64,000 nt of DNA from the NCBI GenBank assembly GCA_050251735.1, contig JBFWMF010000005.1:82469-146468 (forward strand). Direction: 5' to 3'. This stretch comes from Desulfitobacterium sp050251735 (GTDB lineage: Bacteria > Bacillota > Desulfitobacteriia > Desulfitobacteriales > Desulfitobacteriaceae). The notes below the pieces were generated by a model. It worked only from the letters and a program-made list of their open reading frames with translations, searched no databases and was not told the DNA's origin. A program made the translations under genes and the position numbers. Shown one piece after another: positions 60,880 through 64,000 of the stretch (position 1 is the stretch's first letter; every line of letters begins with the position of its first letter).

Positions 60880-61768
60880 TACTCAGCGCCCCTCTATGTC
60901 TAATAAATAGCTTTAAATAATGTGACTTGAGGATGTGCCCAAAGAATTTAACATACATTGGCGTTTGGATTCTTTTATAGAGCGGCTCATCAATAGCAAA
61001 CATTTCTGTCCACGCCAAAAATTGACCCATAGTTTTGCATCTTTCGAGAAACCCGCTCATATAACCGATATGGTGTAAAAAACAATACCCTGTTCCTACT
61101 GGATTATTAAATTGTAGTCTCATTCCTTGAAGCGTATATCCATCCCTTTTATATTCAAATAGATAACATATACGATCATCTAAACGCATGGGGGCAATAG
61201 CACTGATCTGATCATAGAACACTGTTTCAGTCACAAACTTCTCCCCCGCAAACTGTGGAAATGAATACGGTTTAATCGCCTCGGTAAAGAGAATAATGGC
61301 TGCCTCGCCGCGGTACCGGTATTTTTGATAAAGTTCATTTAATGTTGCATATCTAACATGATGTGGCCAATTCATTCCTTGAGTATGACCGCTAAAGTCA
61401 CTTTTGCGCATATAAAACCCCAGTACCCTTTTCCCTTTTTCCTCTTCATATAAATCATATATGAACTGAACAGCCTCCCTAGGCAAACGATCATCTGAAT
61501 CGACACAGAAAAACAAGGGTGTATGGCAAAGCTCCACGCCCTTATTATGAGCTATATGCTTACCTTGGTTTTCTTGTTTATAGTACCGTATAAGAATTTC
61601 ACCATCGTTCATCCAATTCGCGACGAGTTCAGCCGTGTCATCACTTGACCCATCATCAACAATTAGCCACTCAAAACCTCTGTTGGATTGGCGAAGCAGG
61701 CTCTCATACAGATCAGACAATAGGTATGCTCGATTAAAGGTAGGAGTGAAGATTGTCAATACATTCAT
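60869..61768 (-). CDS. Family 2 glycosyltransferase
   Basis: 299 residues with a GT-A domain: LTIFTPTFNRAYLLSDLYES, WLIVDDGSSDDT, and metal motif FFCVDSDDRL. The C-terminal part (about 200-299) is acceptor-side and has no TM helix. It overlaps the GT32-like gene by 4 bases (ATGA) and the flippase gene by 11 bases, so it is translated as part of the polysaccharide operon. Confidence 0.92.
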   Translation of the reverse strand: MNVLTIFTPTFNRAYLLSDLYESLLRQSNRGFEWLIVDDGSSDDTAELVANWMNDGEILIRYYKQENQGKHIAHNKGVELCHTPLFFCVDSDDRLPREAVQFIYDLYEEEKGKRVLGFYMRKSDFSGHTQGMNWPHHVRYATLNELYQKYRYRGEAAIILFTEAIKPYSFPQFAGEKFVTETVFYDQISAIAPMRLDDRICYLFEYKRDGYTLQGMRLQFNNPVGTGYCFLHHIGYMSGFLERCKTMGQFLAWTEMFAIDEPLYKRIQTPMYVKFFGHILKSHYLKLFIRHRGALSNEA

Positions 61769-62511
61769 TTCCTTATACCTCTCAAAAGAAACTGTTTTAT
61801 ATGCGACATTTTTCTCATGCCTTCATTGCCAATGGCTCGTGTTAGAGAGCTTTTTAATCTATGTGACCAAGGCAACCACGAACCCGAGAAATGATGAATG
61901 GTATGTGTGTTCTCGGTCCTGACTATTTCTCCAGTTTCGTAGGACTTAGCACAGAACCAGTCCAAAGGGTAAAATGACACATCGGCAAACGCTTGCAGCG
62001 TATTATCCAGATTAATGGGATATATTTTTTTAGTTGTATTGGTGATTATCTTTACATTCGTCGTTTGATCATAGCTACCATCCTCTTTGATGAACACTCT
62101 ATCATCATAGTCTTTTATTAACTCTTTAATCCACTTATTCCCTTTCTTTGCTCCAATAATTCCTGTGTTTATATAAGCCTCACCTTCGAACCCCGAAAAG
62201 GCGGGCAATTTCATGAATTCATCCAAAGGCTTGATAACCTCGACATCGGTATCCATGTAAATTCCCCCAATGTCATAAAGTACCTTTAAGCGAACAAAGT
62301 CTGTCACAAAAGCCCACTTTCTGCTCTCGTAGGCTTGCTGCACATATTGGTTACTTGCCAAATCAAAATTTTCTTCATTCCATTCTCGAAGTTCAAAATC
62401 TGGAAGCACCCTTTTCCAGCTATCTATGCATTTAACAGCAAGGGATGGTAGTGGATTTCCTCCGAACCAACAATAATGGATGATCCGGGGAATACCATTA
62501 TCACTGCACAA
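61765..62511 (-). CDS. GT32-type glycosyltransferase with DxD motif
   Basis: About 248 residues: IPRIIHYCWFGGNPLPSLAV at the start, SRKWAFVTDFVRLKVLYDIG and GGIYMDTDVEV (DxD), all of the Gly_transf_sug/OCH1-like family in capsule clusters. A TTG at 62511 with AGGGGGTG 8 bases upstream gives a normal family N-terminus; longer starts at 62541 (ATG) and 62550 lie in the overlap with the polymerase gene. Confidence 0.88.
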   Translation of the reverse strand: MCSDNGIPRIIHYCWFGGNPLPSLAVKCIDSWKRVLPDFELREWNEENFDLASNQYVQQAYESRKWAFVTDFVRLKVLYDIGGIYMDTDVEVIKPLDEFMKLPAFSGFEGEAYINTGIIGAKKGNKWIKELIKDYDDRVFIKEDGSYDQTTNVKIITNTTKKIYPINLDNTLQAFADVSFYPLDWFCAKSYETGEIVRTENTHTIHHFSGSWLPWSHRLKSSLTRAIGNEGMRKMSHIKQFLLRGIRK

Positions 62512-63658
62512 TTTTAAGCACCCCCTTTTTCTGATTCTCATATTGGGCAATTGAAACTCCCCAAAAAAAAGCCAGATAAATAAAGTAGGTAGGATAAATG
62601 ACTAAATGACTTGTTGTCGACATTACTAAAAATATGATTAGTGAAGACGCAAATTGTGCTACTAAGACAAATTTATCTCGATACATTCTGTTAAATACCC
62701 TAAAGAGAGAAATAATAAACGAAATGTAAAAAGCAAACCCTGAAAGTCCATAATCAAATAACACTTCCAAAAAGTCATTATGAGCACTTAATTCAAAAGG
62801 AGAATATCTTAGTACTGCATTATAGCCATGCCCGAATAGCCACTCCAAAGCAGTGGAGTTAAACTGCATGTTGATTGTAGTCTTCCATACTATATCTCGA
62901 TTAGAGCCGCCGTCGGTTTGTAATGCTTGCAGGCGAGCTAGCCAGTCTAAATTAAAATATTGACTTAGGTACTCGTACAAATAAGCAGCTCCAATGCTGA
63001 CAATTAGCACAACACCTAAGGCAATTAGTGTATTTTTGATATTATGTTCCTGTTTTTTGGCTTGACTTGATGTAATAAAAAAGTAAACAAAAACCGCTAA
63101 TACAGCTGCTATTAACGCTGTTCTCTTTAGCGAAACAATCACGCAGGCAAATACAACAAATATCCCAAACACTTTAAGATAAGTTTTTTGTAAGGTTAAG
63201 ATAATCGGAAGAAATACAAGTACATAATATATACCATTAACCTGCCCCTGAAAAATTAGATAATACAAATAGGCAATGAATGGCAAGGTAAGAGCAACAA
63301 TGTAAAAGGGACCTCGCGAATTTTGGCTTTTTCTCGTGACTATATAGGAAGCAATATAGACAATGATCCACAGAACTATAGAGATAATGGTTAGTAAAAA
63401 ATCTCCCTCCATATATTCACCGTTTATATATGTGGATAGAATTGCCAAAGTAGCAAAAAGAATAAGTTGAACTATTATATAAGGCAATTTATGTTTAATC
63501 GTAAATAAGAAAAATATAAGGGCACCTATACATACAATGATTAGCATACCAAATGGTACTACATAAGGATTTAAGGGAACTTGCATATTCTTAGCAAATA
63601 TTAATGTCATTATTATGGTAAAGGGGGCAAATATCCATAGCCCATAATCTTTCCCCAC
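62501..63658 (-). CDS. O-antigen ligase/polymerase-like membrane protein (Wzy)
   Basis: About 385 residues and ten to twelve TM helices. Low sequence conservation is normal for this group; the large extracytoplasmic loop contains RDIVWKTTINM and the LFGHGYNAVLR / SAHNDFLEVLFDYGLSGF block, as in Wzy/WaaL proteins. It would join repeat units outside the membrane. GTG at 63658 has AGGAGG with 7-base spacing. It is just after a glycosyltransferase gene on the same strand. Confidence 0.88.
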   Translation of the reverse strand: MGKDYGLWIFAPFTIIMTLIFAKNMQVPLNPYVVPFGMLIIVCIGALIFFLFTIKHKLPYIIVQLILFATLAILSTYINGEYMEGDFLLTIISIVLWIIVYIASYIVTRKSQNSRGPFYIVALTLPFIAYLYYLIFQGQVNGIYYVLVFLPIILTLQKTYLKVFGIFVVFACVIVSLKRTALIAAVLAVFVYFFITSSQAKKQEHNIKNTLIALGVVLIVSIGAAYLYEYLSQYFNLDWLARLQALQTDGGSNRDIVWKTTINMQFNSTALEWLFGHGYNAVLRYSPFELSAHNDFLEVLFDYGLSGFAFYISFIISLFRVFNRMYRDKFVLVAQFASSLIIFLVMSTTSHLVIYPTYFIYLAFFWGVSIAQYENQKKGVLKIVQ

Positions 63659-63662
63659 ATGC

Positions 63663-64000
63663 TTACCTCCTGAGTGCTTTAAGAAACGCATTTATGAAAA
63701 AATACAACCTTATACTTATCACAAACAAAATAACTTTGCCGCGATTTCTTAAGGATAGGGCTCGTTTGATAAGAAACCCCTTACTAATCAACGGTTTATA
63801 TTCTTTTCGATAAAGGCGACCTATTTGAAATCCATACAAATACAAGGTTACTAAATCATCATTTAAGAGACGTATTAACTCTTTATCTTTTAAAGTTTTA
63901 TATATCCCCGCTAACTCATAACAAGTTTGTATAAGGTCGATTCCGTTAACAGTCAAGTCGGCTTTCTTGGTAATTGACCCCTCGCGAATTAAATAATTAT
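63663..64000 (-). CDS. Glycosyltransferase C-terminal part, 5' end beyond the window
   Basis: The frame is open from the window edge to a stop at 63663, giving 111 residues that begin NYLIREGSITKKADLTVNG. Helical segments (ELAGIYKTLKDKELIRLL, YLYGFQIGRLYRKEY) and the basic tail fit the accessory end of GT2 glycosyltransferases of capsule operons. The catalytic domain is out of view, so family is inferred. The stop lies 4 bp before the polymerase start. Confidence 0.6.
   Translation of the reverse strand, partial: NYLIREGSITKKADLTVNGIDLIQTCYELAGIYKTLKDKELIRLLNDDLVTLYLYGFQIGRLYRKEYKPLISKGFLIKRALSLRNRGKVILFVISIRLYFFINAFLKALRR

Overview
The window reads as a chromosomal segment of an anaerobic, spore-forming-type Clostridia, most likely in the Desulfitobacterium/Desulfosporosinus group. 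This is inferred from low-to-moderate G+C, strong AGGAGG ribosome sites, rubrerythrin, a rubredoxin-fused fumarate-reductase-like flavoprotein beside a NapC/NrfH-type cytochrome, nitric oxide reductase genes, a T-box leader and a recoded UGA (selenocysteine). No rRNA, tRNA, CRISPR array, insertion sequence or phage gene was seen.

Left third (1-24 kb). A cut-off substrate-binding-like gene and a ung remnant lead to a redox/envelope-stress operon: response regulator, histidine kinase with a Met/Gly-rich sensor loop, CcdA and a ResA-like thioredoxin. A secreted DUF2680 protein is divergent from it. Then come a PAS protein, a diguanylate cyclase, a second DUF2680 gene, YitT and TVP38 membrane proteins, a double glycosyltransferase and an epimerase. 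A four-gene BMP-type nucleoside/sugar ABC importer (13.5-18.4 kb) and NorC/NorB nitric oxide reductase follow. The next stretch holds DUF169, a decayed acetyltransferase-like gene, MarR, and an AI-2E-type permease behind a long palindrome.

Middle (23.5-44 kb). TrmO and rubrerythrin precede an 886-residue fusion of a TetM/EF-G-type ribosomal GTPase with a YacP/Rae1-type NYN ribonuclease. Next is a compact operon of methyltransferase, a 22-residue-repeat protein, a MoxR AAA ATPase and a protein with HExxH and VWA domains. After an orphan ATPase and a cytosolic PrpR_N chemoreceptor comes a redox block: flavin reductase, rubredoxin-flavoprotein, two-heme NapC-like cytochrome, an unannotated HesB-like selenoprotein with a SECIS-like hairpin, ferredoxin and an HTH regulator. 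A MarR-DsbA-pirin operon has a perfect 24-bp palindrome at its promoter.

Right third (44-64 kb). A GGDEF-EAL protein is followed by an ADP-ribosylglycohydrolase remnant. A tryptophan-type T-box controls a TrpXYZ-like ABC transporter. A NiCo (czcD) riboswitch controls a CDF metal exporter and a Cys/His-rich Crp/Fnr regulator. FtsH, GT8, a lactate racemase homologue and a polysaccharide cluster (pyruvyl transferase, flippase, three glycosyltransferases, polymerase) complete the window.

Two themes recur. Seven decayed genes (ung, FeoB-associated protein, acetyltransferase, ADP-ribosylglycohydrolase, FMN_bind, F420-type ferredoxin protein, a glycosyltransferase tail) show ongoing gene erosion. 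An identical 118-bp structured repeat occurs twice, 32.4 kb apart, in the same genomic setting.
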